From Halomonas sp. (GTDB lineage Bacteria > Pseudomonadota > Gammaproteobacteria > Pseudomonadales > Halomonadaceae), in the NCBI RefSeq assembly GCF_017983445.1, contig NZ_JAGOBJ010000009.1, positions 1-64,000 on the forward strand: 64,000 nucleotides of DNA, given 5' to 3'. The translations under genes and the position numbers were made by a program. Position 1 is the stretch's first letter, and each line of letters starts with the position of its first letter. The notes under the pieces were generated by a model. The model made no database searches. It worked only from the letters and a program-made list of their open reading frames with translations, and was not told where the DNA came from. Below are positions 54,971 to 63,060 of this stretch, in pieces.

Positions 54971-56014
54971 GTGAGTGAATGGATGGCAGAAATGGGCACT
55001 TTCGTCGTGCAAACCACAATTCTGGTGGTGTTGCTAGGTCTTGGAGCCTTACTTGTCCTGCGCAGCAAAGGTTCTGATGAACGTGACCTCAAGCTCCATA
55101 TTGAGCCGCTAAATGATCAGCGCCGGTCGCGTAAGCGGCGCCTTCGCGTTGCGGCAACGGAACGGGCCGCCCGTAAAAAGCTGATCAAGGCGTTTCGTCA
55201 GGAAGATAAAAACCGCCATAAAGTAGCGAAGAGCAAAGACGCCGCTCAGCCAAGGCCCAGGGTGTGGGTGCTGGATTTTCACGGCGATATCAAAGCCTCT
55301 CAAACCGAGCAGTTTGCCCAGGAAGTGTCGGCGATCATTGATGTTGCCGAGCCCAGTGACGAAGTCGTGGTGCGTTTGGAATCAGCAGGCGGGCTTGTCC
55401 ACGCCTACGGGCTGGCTGCGGCTCAGTTGGACCGGTTACAAGGCGCAGGGCTTGCGACTACCGTTTGTATCGACAAGGTGGCCGCAAGCGGTGGCTATAT
55501 GATGGCCTGTACGGCTCAGCATATTAAAGCTGCGCCCTTTGCCGTTATTGGTTCGATTGGGGTGGTGGCGCAGGTACCTAACGTACACCGTCTGCTTAAA
55601 CGCCATGATATTGATGTTGAGCTACTCACTGCCGGTAAATATAAGCGCACGCTAACGGTGATTGGCGAAAATACCAAAGAAGGCCGCGAGAAGTTTTTAG
55701 AGGATCTGGAAAACACTCATCGCCTGTTCAAGGATTACGTCAGTGACCATCGACCCGATATGGATATCGAGACCCTGGCAACAGGCGAGATATGGTACGG
55801 CAGCGAAGCGCTTTCGAACCGGTTGATTGACAGCGTGGGCACCAGCGAAGCCTATTTGGTCGAGCGTATGGCAGACGCTAACGTCTACCGGGTTAGGCTT
55901 GAGCCGCCGAAAACCCTCAGCCGGAAATTTGGCCTGGCGGTATCGGCGGGTATTGAAAGTGCTATGTTAAAAGCACTAAGCATGTTGGAGGCATCCGGCT
56001 GGCAGCGTCGCTAA
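54971..56014 (+). CDS. sohB: S49-family inner-membrane protease SohB
   Basis: 347-residue serine protease of the SppA/SohB family. One N-terminal membrane helix (about residues 8-28) is followed by a basic linker and the protease domain: RVWVLDFHGDIKAS, DKVAASGGYMMACTAQH with the nucleophile Ser, IGSIGVVAQVPNV, and the general-base Lys in TAGKYKRTLTVIGEN. The C-terminal region ends in basic residues as in E. coli. I chose the GTG at 54971, with AGGAG at 54959-54963; a GTG two codons upstream is also open. It converges with the ArsR gene across 15 bases. Confidence 0.94.
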   Translation: MSEWMAEMGTFVVQTTILVVLLGLGALLVLRSKGSDERDLKLHIEPLNDQRRSRKRRLRVAATERAARKKLIKAFRQEDKNRHKVAKSKDAAQPRPRVWVLDFHGDIKASQTEQFAQEVSAIIDVAEPSDEVVVRLESAGGLVHAYGLAAAQLDRLQGAGLATTVCIDKVAASGGYMMACTAQHIKAAPFAVIGSIGVVAQVPNVHRLLKRHDIDVELLTAGKYKRTLTVIGENTKEGREKFLEDLENTHRLFKDYVSDHRPDMDIETLATGEIWYGSEALSNRLIDSVGTSEAYLVERMADANVYRVRLEPPKTLSRKFGLAVSAGIESAMLKALSMLEASGWQRR

Positions 56015-56029
56015 GTCAGACGCTGGCTT

Positions 56030-56347
56030 TTATGCCGTATAGTGAAGTGCCAAAGTGTTCAAAATCGCTTTGGCGCTATCACTGCTCAATGAGTAGTAGA
56101 TAGTTTGTGACTCCCGCCGGGTATTAACCAATTCATCGCGTCGTAAAATCGCTAAATGCTGGGAAAGGGCTGATTGACTAAGTGAAAGCTGTTGGTTGAT
56201 TTGCGTGACGGAAAGCTCTTTCTCTGCCAGCAGACATAGAATTTGCAACCTTTTTTCATTAGCCAATGCTTTTAAAAGGTTAGTGCCTGCCTCAAGGGCT
56301 TGGCAGTTATTTTCAAGCAGGCGTGCAGCGCTTGAGGATGCAGACAT
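56030..56347 (-). CDS. ArsR-family transcriptional regulator
   Basis: 105-residue winged-helix repressor. The helix-turn-helix region reads LSVTQINQQLSLSQSALSQH, followed by the wing ELVNTRRESQTIYYSL. It resembles the BigR/YgaV branch involved in sulfide or redox response, but it has only two cysteines, C15 and C38, and no C-terminal one, so a reactive-sulfur mechanism is uncertain. The ATG at 56347 follows AAGGAG. Paired direct repeats lie 46-70 bases upstream. Its target may be itself or the divergent region before prpE. Confidence 0.88.
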   Translation of the reverse strand: MSASSSAARLLENNCQALEAGTNLLKALANEKRLQILCLLAEKELSVTQINQQLSLSQSALSQHLAILRRDELVNTRRESQTIYYSLSSDSAKAILNTLALHYTA

Positions 56348-56392
56348 GGTGATCTCCTTGCCTACACTGAATGGGTCGTCGTCATTGCAGTG

Positions 56393-56417
56393 TTTTATAA
56401 ATGGCATTTTTATAAAT
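56393..56417. repeat. TTTTATAAAT direct repeats upstream of the ArsR gene
   Basis: Two identical decamers, at 56393-56402 and 56408-56417, have a 15-base period and each contains a near-palindromic TTTATAAA. Their position 46-70 bases upstream of the ArsR start suits an autoregulatory operator or promoter core. Confidence 0.45.
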
Positions 56418-56570
56418 TATTATGGCATCGTCGCGGCGCGAAGATTGTTAATTTAATCATCGGTAATTTAGCGAATTTTGTCCAAACCTTTGTTTAACGA
56501 TTAATCAATGGTAAATCTTGGCTGATTTGTCAACAATTAAAGCGTACGCCGAGCCAGTTTTTTTAATAAA

Positions 56571-56696
56571 ACTATTCTGAAAAAGCACTTAGAACAGTTC
56601 TTGAAAACAGTTCTTACAAACAATCCTTGAAAACGGTTCTTGAAAGCAGTTCCTGAAAACAGTATTGAAAAATAATTTCAGGAGACAGTCTTTAAA
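56571..56696. repeat. Imperfect tandem array of about 13-base units upstream of prpE
   Basis: Units close to ACAGTTCTTGAAA follow each other directly: 56594-56606, 56607-56620, 56621-56632, 56633-56645, 56646-56658 and 56659-56670. Outlying diverged copies occur at 56571-56582 and 56685-56696. Unit length varies from 12 to 14. The array ends about 140 bases before the prpE start and may be a clustered regulator-binding site or a replication-slippage product. Confidence 0.7.
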
Positions 56697-56835
56697 ATTG
56701 TTCTACATCTTTAGTCGCTTTTTAACCTCCCTGGACAAGCTTCTAGCCCATAGTATGAAGGTAGAGTCGGCGTTTACTTTATACAGTGTCAGCCATTGAG
56801 TCTCACTTCATTACTACAATAAAGATAGGGTCGTT

Positions 56836-58749
56836 ATGAGCCGCTACCAAGAAGCTTTCCTGCAAGCTAGCGAACAGCCTGAGCTGTTCTGGGCCGAGCA
56901 AGCTAAACGGTTGCCGTGGTTTACCCCGCCAACCCAGATTCTTACGCAGGACGATCAGCAGCACGCACGCTGGTTCAGCGATGGCGAAATAAACCTTTGC
57001 TATGCCGCACTTGATTACCATGTCGACAATGGCCGAGCTGATCAACCAGCGATCTATTGGGACTCTCCCGTTACTCAGTCCAAACGAACGCTGACCTATC
57101 AACAGCTGCGCGATCAGGTGGCTTATTTTGCCGGAGCGCTTTCCTCGCTAGGTGTTGAAAAGGGCGATCGTGTGGTGATCTATATGCCCATGATTCCCGA
57201 AGCGCTGATCGCCATGTATGCCTGCGCACGTTTAGGTGCGGTGCATTCCGTAGTGTTTGGCGGTTTCGCCCCGCATGAGCTGGCGGTCAGAATCGAAGAT
57301 GCTGAGCCGAAAGTCGTAGTGGCCGCTTCATGTGGTATTGAGGTGGATAAGGTAATCCCCTATAAGCCGATTATTGACCAGGCGCTTGGTTTAAGTGCTC
57401 ATCAGCCAGACGCTTGTGTGGTTTATCAACGTGACATATGTCAGGCCACACTGACGGCGCGTGATCACTGCTGGGACGCTATCGTTGCCCAGGCCGCTTT
57501 TGCTGAATGTGTTCCAGTAATGAGTACGGATCCTCTGTACATTCTGTATACCTCAGGCACAACGGGTAAGCCCAAAGGGGTGGTACGTGACACGGGAGGG
57601 TATGCCGTGGCACTTGAGTACTCGATGCAGACGATCTATGACCTGAATCCAGGCGACGTATTTTTTACGGCTTCTGATGTGGGGTGGGTGGTTGGTCACT
57701 CCTATATCGTGTATGCACCGCTGCTGCGTGGCTGCACCAGCGTCGTCTATGAAGGCAAGCCGGTAAATACGCCCGATGCGGGCAGCTTCTGGCGGGTCAT
57801 TGAGGAGTACAAGGTTAAAAGCTTCTTTACCGCGCCTACGGCCTTTCGGGCGATCAAGAAAGCCGATCCAGATGCCAAGCTGCTTGCCCAGTATGATATC
57901 AGTAGCTTGAAGCACCTGTTTGTCGCGGGCGAGCGGCTTGATCCTCCTACTTTTCATTGGTTGAATGATTTGCTGGATGTACCGGTAATCGACCACTGGT
58001 GGCAGACGGAAACTGGTTGGCCGATTGCCGCCAACCAGCCTGGGCTTGCTTTCATGCCTATCAAACCCGGGTCTGCGACGTTGCCTGTGCCGGGTTTTAA
58101 TGTCGCAGTGCTAGGGCGTGATGGCGAACCTACCGCCCCCATGGAACAGGGTAGTGTCGTCATCAAACAGCCCATGCCGCCTGGGTGTTTAACCGGTATT
58201 TGGCGTGACCCTCAGCGTTTTCATAGTGCTTATATGGCAGCTTTCCCGGGTTATTACTTGACCGGCGATGGTGGCTACTTCGATGAAGACGGCTACCTGT
58301 TCATCATGGGGCGTACCGATGACGTTATTAACGTGGCCGGTCATCGGCTGTCGACCGGCGAGCTGGAAGAAGTCGTCGGCGCGCATCCTGCCGTGGCTGA
58401 ATGCGCCGTGATTGGTATTCATGATGTGCTCAAAGGACAGATTCCCATTGGCCTTGTGATTCCTAAAGATGGTTTTAAAGGTGATGAAGCAACGCTTGAG
58501 GCCGAGCTAATTGCCCGCGTACGCGAATATGTTGGGCCTATTGCCTGCTTCAGGCAGGTGCTGGTGGTTAACCGTCTGCCTAAAACCCGTTCGGGCAAAA
58601 TATTACGCAAGCTATTGCGCAATATCGCGGACGGCAAGGCCTTCGGGATCCCGTCGACCATTGATGATCCTTCAAGCATTGAGGAGATACATATCGCCAT
58701 GTGTGAGCGTGCTATCGGTACCGCTGGTAAGGCCACGCCTCTCGATTGA
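56836..58749 (+). CDS. prpE: Propionate-CoA ligase PrpE (acetyl-CoA synthetase family)
   Basis: 637-residue AMP-forming short-chain acyl-CoA synthetase. The P-loop is YILYTSGTTGKPKGVVRD; further motifs are FFTASDVGWVVGHSYIVY, DHWWQTETGWP and GRTDDVINVAGHRLSTGE. The C-terminal lysine open to acetylation control is in PKTRSGKILRK. The short N-terminal SRYQEAFLQASEQPELFW and the overall length fit PrpE better than Acs, though acetate or other short acids cannot be excluded. No methylcitrate-cycle gene is adjacent. The 13-base repeat array upstream may regulate it. yhhQ follows from its own promoter. Confidence 0.9.
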   Translation: MSRYQEAFLQASEQPELFWAEQAKRLPWFTPPTQILTQDDQQHARWFSDGEINLCYAALDYHVDNGRADQPAIYWDSPVTQSKRTLTYQQLRDQVAYFAGALSSLGVEKGDRVVIYMPMIPEALIAMYACARLGAVHSVVFGGFAPHELAVRIEDAEPKVVVAASCGIEVDKVIPYKPIIDQALGLSAHQPDACVVYQRDICQATLTARDHCWDAIVAQAAFAECVPVMSTDPLYILYTSGTTGKPKGVVRDTGGYAVALEYSMQTIYDLNPGDVFFTASDVGWVVGHSYIVYAPLLRGCTSVVYEGKPVNTPDAGSFWRVIEEYKVKSFFTAPTAFRAIKKADPDAKLLAQYDISSLKHLFVAGERLDPPTFHWLNDLLDVPVIDHWWQTETGWPIAANQPGLAFMPIKPGSATLPVPGFNVAVLGRDGEPTAPMEQGSVVIKQPMPPGCLTGIWRDPQRFHSAYMAAFPGYYLTGDGGYFDEDGYLFIMGRTDDVINVAGHRLSTGELEEVVGAHPAVAECAVIGIHDVLKGQIPIGLVIPKDGFKGDEATLEAELIARVREYVGPIACFRQVLVVNRLPKTRSGKILRKLLRNIADGKAFGIPSTIDDPSSIEEIHIAMCERAIGTAGKATPLD

Positions 58750-58782
58750 GTTAACCTAAGTTGCGTTAAGCAGGGCAACTGG

Positions 58783-58811
58783 CTTTTATTGCGGTTAAGA
58801 ACGCGTATAAT
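58783..58811 (+). promoter_or_regulatory. Promoter of the preQ1-regulated yhhQ gene
   Basis: A perfect TATAAT lies at 58806-58811, 32 bases before the first riboswitch stem. The -35 region is poor (CTTTTA at 58783-58788, 17-base spacer). Position fits transcription starting just ahead of the aptamer. Confidence 0.55.
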
Positions 58812-58840
58812 GCGCGCCCAGCAGCGCTACGCGCTTTCTT

Positions 58841-58891
58841 ATGAGGGTTCCCTAACCCCTCTTGGCTTGTAAAAAAAGGTCATCTTGCATG
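58841..58891 (+). ncRNA. PreQ1 class I riboswitch
   Basis: Stem P1 pairs GAGGG (58843-58847) with CCCTC (58857-58861). The loop TTCCCTAA lies between the arms, and the C at 58856 sits at the preQ1-recognising position. An A-rich tail (58871-58877) ends in GG (58878-58879), which can pair with CCT of the loop to close the pseudoknot. The layout matches the short translational preQ1-I aptamer of Thermoanaerobacter. The tail AAAGG is also the ribosome-binding site nine bases before the yhhQ ATG, so ligand binding should block translation. The downstream gene, a queuosine-precursor transporter, is a known preQ1 target. Confidence 0.85.
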
Positions 58892-59557
58892 TTTGTATTA
58901 AGTGATACGCAGTACCGCCGTTGCCTCTTCGTAATGGTTGCCTTCCATATCGGTATTATTGCGGCCAGTAATTACCTCGTTCAGCTTCCGTTTACCCTGT
59001 TTGGTTTTCATACCACATGGGGAGCGTTCAGCTTTCCGTTTATCTTTCTAGCCACTGATTTAACGGTTCGGCTCTTCGGTAAAAGCGCCGCACGGGCGAT
59101 TATTCTGCGCGTAATGCTGCCAGCCCTGGTGGTTTCTTATGTGGTTTCCGTAGTGTTCCCTCGCGGCACCTTTGCAGGGATTGAAGCACTGGGTGAATGG
59201 AATATGTTTGTTGCCCGGATTGCGCTGGCAAGCTTTCTTGCCTACGTGATTGGGCAGCTGTTAGATGTGCAGGTGTTTGATCGGTTGCGCCAGCTGGCTT
59301 GGTGGATAGCGCCTGTCTGCTCAACGGTGCTGGGAAACCTTGCCGATACCTACGCTTTCTTCTCGACGGCATTTTATAACAGCCCAGACCCTTTTATGGC
59401 GACGCACTGGATTGAAATTGCCGCTGTGGATTACGCAATAAAGCTCGCCATTAGCCTGCTGTTCTTTTTACCTTTATATGGCTTGCTACTGGCATGGCTT
59501 TCGCGTCGACTGGTGGTCTGGACCGGACATGCCGACCTTGCTCCACGTATGGCGTAG
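58889..59557 (+). CDS. yhhQ: Queuosine-precursor transporter YhhQ (QPTR family)
   Basis: 223-residue inner-membrane protein with about six helices, of the VUT/COG1738 family that imports the queuosine precursors preQ0 and preQ1. Typical segments are HIGIIAASNYLVQLPF, TWGAFSFPFIFLATDLTVRLFG, ARIALASFLAYVIGQLLDVQVF and GNLADTYAFFSTAFY. I chose the ATG at 58889, since the AAAGG ribosome-binding site in the preQ1 riboswitch tail is nine bases upstream; the frame is open nine codons earlier, through the riboswitch. No queuosine biosynthesis gene is nearby. Confidence 0.93.
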   Translation: MFVLSDTQYRRCLFVMVAFHIGIIAASNYLVQLPFTLFGFHTTWGAFSFPFIFLATDLTVRLFGKSAARAIILRVMLPALVVSYVVSVVFPRGTFAGIEALGEWNMFVARIALASFLAYVIGQLLDVQVFDRLRQLAWWIAPVCSTVLGNLADTYAFFSTAFYNSPDPFMATHWIEIAAVDYAIKLAISLLFFLPLYGLLLAWLSRRLVVWTGHADLAPRMA

Positions 59558-59635
59558 TTGAGTGGCATGGTATTTATAGGCGATGAAATAGTGGTCTGCA
59601 GGCTTTATTATTAAATAAATATTTAGGGAGTTTAT

Positions 59636-60442
59636 ATGACTGACGCTGCCACGGTTGACCTTCATTACCTGGAAATGGACGGTGAAGGCGCTCCCGACGC
59701 TACACCGCTAGTGGTGATTCACGGCTTGATGGGCAGCGCTGACAACTGGCGCTCCCATTTGAAAGCCTGGCAGCGTTCGCGGCGTGTCATTGCGGTAGAC
59801 CTGCGTAATCATGGCCGCTCGCCACATAGCGAGGATATGCGCTATGCCACGATGAGCCAGGACGTTCTGGCACTGCTCGACAAGCTTTCCATTACTAAGG
59901 CGCACGTGCTGGGCCATTCAATGGGCGGGAAAGTCGCTATTAGTTTGGCCAGGCTGGCGCCAGAGCGTGTGGTAACGTTAATGGTCGGTGACATTGCACC
60001 GGTGGTTTATCAGCATGGCCACGATGATGTTTTTGCAGGGCTTAAACGTGTTAGAGAAGGGCAGCCTAAAAATCGCCGTGAAGCAGATGACCTGTTGGCG
60101 GAACATGTGGACTCGCGCTCCACGCGGCTTTTTTTAGCTACTAATTTAGCCCGCAACGAGGAGGGCATTTTAGGGCTGCGTATCGGGCTTGATGAGATCC
60201 AGCGTGGCTATGGCGATATCATTGGCCTACCCGCAGGCGATGAACCCTTTGAGGGGCCCGCACTGGTGCTGCGTGGCGCACAATCACACTACGTTACCGA
60301 CGATTTGCTGCCCGCTTTGCGTGAAGTGCTGCCGGGGGCACGGGTTGTGACGCTAAAAAATGCTGGCCATTGGCTTCATGCAGAACAGCCGGAAGCCTTT
60401 CAGCAGGCGGTTGACGCGTTTATTGAGCATCACGAACACTGA
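59636..60442 (+). CDS. Alpha/beta-hydrolase esterase (YbfF-like)
   Basis: 268-residue alpha/beta hydrolase with the catalytic nucleophile in GHSMGGK, the oxyanion segment VIHGLMGSADNWRSH, and the catalytic His in LKNAGHWLHAEQPE. The sequence follows the YbfF esterase pattern, including DLRNHGRSPHSEDM. YbfF cleaves short acyl esters and acyl-CoA in vitro; the physiological substrate is unknown. The ATG at 59636 follows AGGGAG. It is a single-gene unit, 78 bases after yhhQ, and converges with the exonuclease gene across 41 bases. Confidence 0.88.
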   Translation: MTDAATVDLHYLEMDGEGAPDATPLVVIHGLMGSADNWRSHLKAWQRSRRVIAVDLRNHGRSPHSEDMRYATMSQDVLALLDKLSITKAHVLGHSMGGKVAISLARLAPERVVTLMVGDIAPVVYQHGHDDVFAGLKRVREGQPKNRREADDLLAEHVDSRSTRLFLATNLARNEEGILGLRIGLDEIQRGYGDIIGLPAGDEPFEGPALVLRGAQSHYVTDDLLPALREVLPGARVVTLKNAGHWLHAEQPEAFQQAVDAFIEHHEH

Positions 60443-60483
60443 GATTCATCGCGCTTGCCGTTAAACGCTGTTAACCATAGCGG

Positions 60484-61887
60484 TTAGTCACAGGTTTTAA
60501 CGGTCAGCCCGTGCTGTTCCGGGGCACGTAAAAAACGGTTTAGAATACGATAGCTGTCGATGTCAAAAGCCGGGGTGGCGTTGGATAGACGTTGGGCTTT
60601 TTTAAATGAATCGGCACTGCCCAGGTAACACCAGTGATCGACGACATGCCAGGCGCTTTTCCCACTCGTTAAAGGTTTTTCTTGAATAATGATTCGTCCT
60701 TCCCAGGGCCACGCCTTAATTTGTAGCTGTGCCAATGCGTGCTGGGCTCGCTGAGTATGCGCCTGCAATGTCTCCACGCCTTCACAGGCGCCGCTACATT
60801 TACCTAACTGGCGGGCAAAGCAGCGCCCTTTCCCTTTGGTAATGCCCAGGACCTGAAGGCAAAGCTTATGCTCTTCAGCTGTTGCACGCAGCATATCCTT
60901 AGCGTCTTTTGCACTGCGAAAAAGCCCGAAAAGAGCCCCGTCGGTGGGTTGGCTCAGCGCGTCGCCGTTAACCAGGGTGGGAGAGTTCGCCTCTGACGGC
61001 CAGCACCAGGTGGTAAGCTTGCGTTGTTTGCGCAACTGACGATTCATAATCGGCATCATCGACTTCACCAGCTGGGCTTCACGTAGTTGTGCACCCAAAT
61101 CACCTGCGGTTTCTTCCCACTCGATATGATGAATTTGCTGTGCGAGACGCATGGCTTTGTTGTCTTGGTGATCACGCTGGAAATGACTTAATACACGGCG
61201 GCGCAGGTTAACGCTTTTGCCCACGTACAGGGGGAGCCGGTTATGTCCATAAAAGAAATATACGCCAGGCGTTTCGGGCAACCCTTCCAACTGATGGCTA
61301 TCCAAATGAGCAGGCAACGTGCGGTGTCGTTGCTCCTCAGTCAGTACGCTCTGCCATATATCTTCTGCATAGTGCGCTTGCCAGGCCTGCCAAAGTGACC
61401 ATAGCGCGTTCACATCACTACCTGCCCGGTGTGCGCGCGAATTAGTAATGCCGTAGCGTTCAAGCAGAGCTTTTAAATTATGCTGTTGCTCAAGCGGAGC
61501 CAGTCGGCGTGATAGGCGCAGCGTGCAGATAACCGGCGCCCGATACTCACTGCCTGCGCGCTTGAAGGCATTACGCAGAAAACCATAGTCAAAGCGTGCA
61601 TTATGGGCCACCAAGCGATGGTCATCGCCAAGCCAAGTGCGCAGCAACTCGGCAATGTCTTCAAAGCAGGGGGCATCGACGAGCATGTCATCGTCGATGC
61701 CGGTTAGCTGACTGATATTGGGCGGAACCCTGATGCCAGGATTGATCAAGCTAGACCAGCTATCTATCTGGTGTCCGTTGACGATTTTCAGGGCAGCAAT
61801 TTCGGTGATCCGGTCCCGCGTTGCACTAGTCCCGGTGGTTTCCAGGTCGATAAAGATCAGCGTTGTTTCTGTCATCGCACTGGTCAT
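60484..61887 (-). CDS. DnaQ-like exonuclease fused to a Cho/UvrC-type GIY-YIG nuclease
   Basis: 467 residues in two parts. Residues 1-180 are a DEDDh 3'-5' exonuclease: FIDLETTGTSATRDRITEIA, AHNARFDYGFLRNAF and HRAGSDVNAL. From about 205 comes a GIY-YIG endonuclease as in UvrC and Cho: TPGVYFFYGHNRLPLYVGKS, NLRRRVLSHF, and a glutamate in REAQLVKSMM. A Cys cluster, RCFARQLGKCSGACEG, as in UvrC, follows. The fusion could combine 5' incision of damaged DNA with trimming. The start at 61887 has GGAG four bases upstream; an ATG four codons later is possible. It follows the NMT1-like gene and the 15-base repeats. Confidence 0.9.
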   Translation of the reverse strand: MTSAMTETTLIFIDLETTGTSATRDRITEIAALKIVNGHQIDSWSSLINPGIRVPPNISQLTGIDDDMLVDAPCFEDIAELLRTWLGDDHRLVAHNARFDYGFLRNAFKRAGSEYRAPVICTLRLSRRLAPLEQQHNLKALLERYGITNSRAHRAGSDVNALWSLWQAWQAHYAEDIWQSVLTEEQRHRTLPAHLDSHQLEGLPETPGVYFFYGHNRLPLYVGKSVNLRRRVLSHFQRDHQDNKAMRLAQQIHHIEWEETAGDLGAQLREAQLVKSMMPIMNRQLRKQRKLTTWCWPSEANSPTLVNGDALSQPTDGALFGLFRSAKDAKDMLRATAEEHKLCLQVLGITKGKGRCFARQLGKCSGACEGVETLQAHTQRAQHALAQLQIKAWPWEGRIIIQEKPLTSGKSAWHVVDHWCYLGSADSFKKAQRLSNATPAFDIDSYRILNRFLRAPEQHGLTVKTCD

Positions 61888-61899
61888 AGCGCTCCTGTG

Positions 61900-61944
61900 T
61901 CAAAAGGTATGAGATCAAAAGGTATGAGATCAAAGGGTATGAGG
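61900..61944. repeat. Three tandem 15-base repeats
   Basis: TCAAAAGGTATGAGA occurs at 61900-61914 and 61915-61929, and a variant with two changes at 61930-61944. Each unit, read on the minus strand, carries an in-frame TGA. The copy at 61930-61944 encodes the last codons and stop of the NMT1-like gene; the others fill the gap to the next gene. Confidence 0.85.
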
Positions 61945-63060
61945 GTCTACGGCTAAGCGAGGTAGAGGCAGTTCTGCGTCGATTAGGCCTTCTTTTAAAA
62001 GATAAGTTTCAAACGCTGCATAGCGATGGGTATCAAGTGCCGCAGGGCTTAACGCAATCCTGAGTAAGATATCCTCCCATGCATCGGCATTGATGGGATT
62101 ATCGAGTATTGGGTGAGTATCCGTTAATAGCTGCCACGCCTGAGTCGGATTTTCCACGATCCAGTCGCTTGCTTCATCCAGGGCAATCAAAAAGCGTGAC
62201 CACGTATTGGCTTGTCTCACCAAGGAATTACTATTGGCGATGATGATCAGGCCGTCATGACGAGGAATACCCAAGTCGTGATAACGCACGGTATGAGTGG
62301 TAATACCGTTGGCGGCTAGCTGTTGAGGTAAAAAATGAAAAAAGCCATCGGCAATAGCATCAATGTTTCCCTCATCAAATGCGCTGGCCGGATTAAAATG
62401 TACGCCCTGCGGAGATAGAAAAGCGTCTGTCTGCCGTACCGAGCGTGGCACAAGTTCGGGTAGCAGGATATCGGCACCTTCCCGAGTGGAGTATCCATAA
62501 TGCAGTCCTGAAAGGTGCATAACGTTTTCAGGCTGAGCTTCGCCTTTCACAATAACGGCGTTTAAGGGCGTCTCGATCAGCGTGGCAATACGCGTGATGG
62601 GCATATCCTCATGGGCCAGCAAATGCAGAAGCGGCTGACGCGTAAGGGCTAGATCGACTTCTCCCGCTGCCAGCAGCTTGATAGCAATGGTGGGGTCGGC
62701 TGGTGTCTGCAGTTCTACATCCAGACCCTGTGCGGTAAACAGGCCGTGCTCTTGAGCGACCACTAACGCAGCATGCTGGGGACTCAAGTACCAGTCGAGC
62801 ATTACCGATATGCTTTTCAGCGGTGGTGGCTCAAGTGGTGGTGGTAATGAAAGGACGGCGGCCGGCACTTCATCGGTATCTTCGCTGTCAGTAGGGGGTG
62901 AAAGTGTATCAAGGAAGTGAATACCACTTTCCAAAGAGAGCACTGGCTGCTCATTTTGCGTATCGGCTTGCTCTGCGTAAACTGATGAAAAAACGAACAA
63001 TAAACAAAACATCACCATATATAAACGTGAATGCCCATAACGTGAAAGGCAGTGCAACAT
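61930..63060 (-). CDS. NMT1/THI5-like periplasmic binding protein (orphan)
   Basis: 376-residue exported protein. The signal peptide includes LYMVMFCLLFVFSSVYA (ending about residue 29). An unusual acidic, Pro-rich linker follows (to about residue 83, with SLPPPLEPPPLKS), then an NMT1/THI5-type ligand domain: SVMLDWYLSPQHAALVVAQEHGLF begins the typical thiamin-pyrimidine or alkanesulfonate binding fold, and AAGEVDLALTRQPLL and the AFDEGNIDAIADGF segment continue it. No permease or ATPase gene is adjacent, so its partners are elsewhere or it acts as a sensor. Ligand unknown. AGGAG precedes the ATG at 63060. The gene ends in the 15-base tandem repeats. Confidence 0.8.
   Translation of the reverse strand: MLHCLSRYGHSRLYMVMFCLLFVFSSVYAEQADTQNEQPVLSLESGIHFLDTLSPPTDSEDTDEVPAAVLSLPPPLEPPPLKSISVMLDWYLSPQHAALVVAQEHGLFTAQGLDVELQTPADPTIAIKLLAAGEVDLALTRQPLLHLLAHEDMPITRIATLIETPLNAVIVKGEAQPENVMHLSGLHYGYSTREGADILLPELVPRSVRQTDAFLSPQGVHFNPASAFDEGNIDAIADGFFHFLPQQLAANGITTHTVRYHDLGIPRHDGLIIIANSNSLVRQANTWSRFLIALDEASDWIVENPTQAWQLLTDTHPILDNPINADAWEDILLRIALSPAALDTHRYAAFETYLLKEGLIDAELPLPRLAVDPHTL

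Larger units (their letters stand above)
56348..56835. other. 488-base AT-rich regulatory interval between ArsR gene and prpE
   Basis: No credible gene is present. It holds the TTTTATAAAT repeat pair near the ArsR gene and the array of about 13-base repeats at 56571-56696. A TATACA hexamer at 56780-56785 is a weak -10 candidate for prpE. Composition is clearly more AT-rich than the flanking genes. Confidence 0.6.

Noticed and set aside
56571-56696. CRISPR array
   Set aside because: The units abut directly with no spacers and are degenerate at 12-14 bases; no cas gene is nearby.
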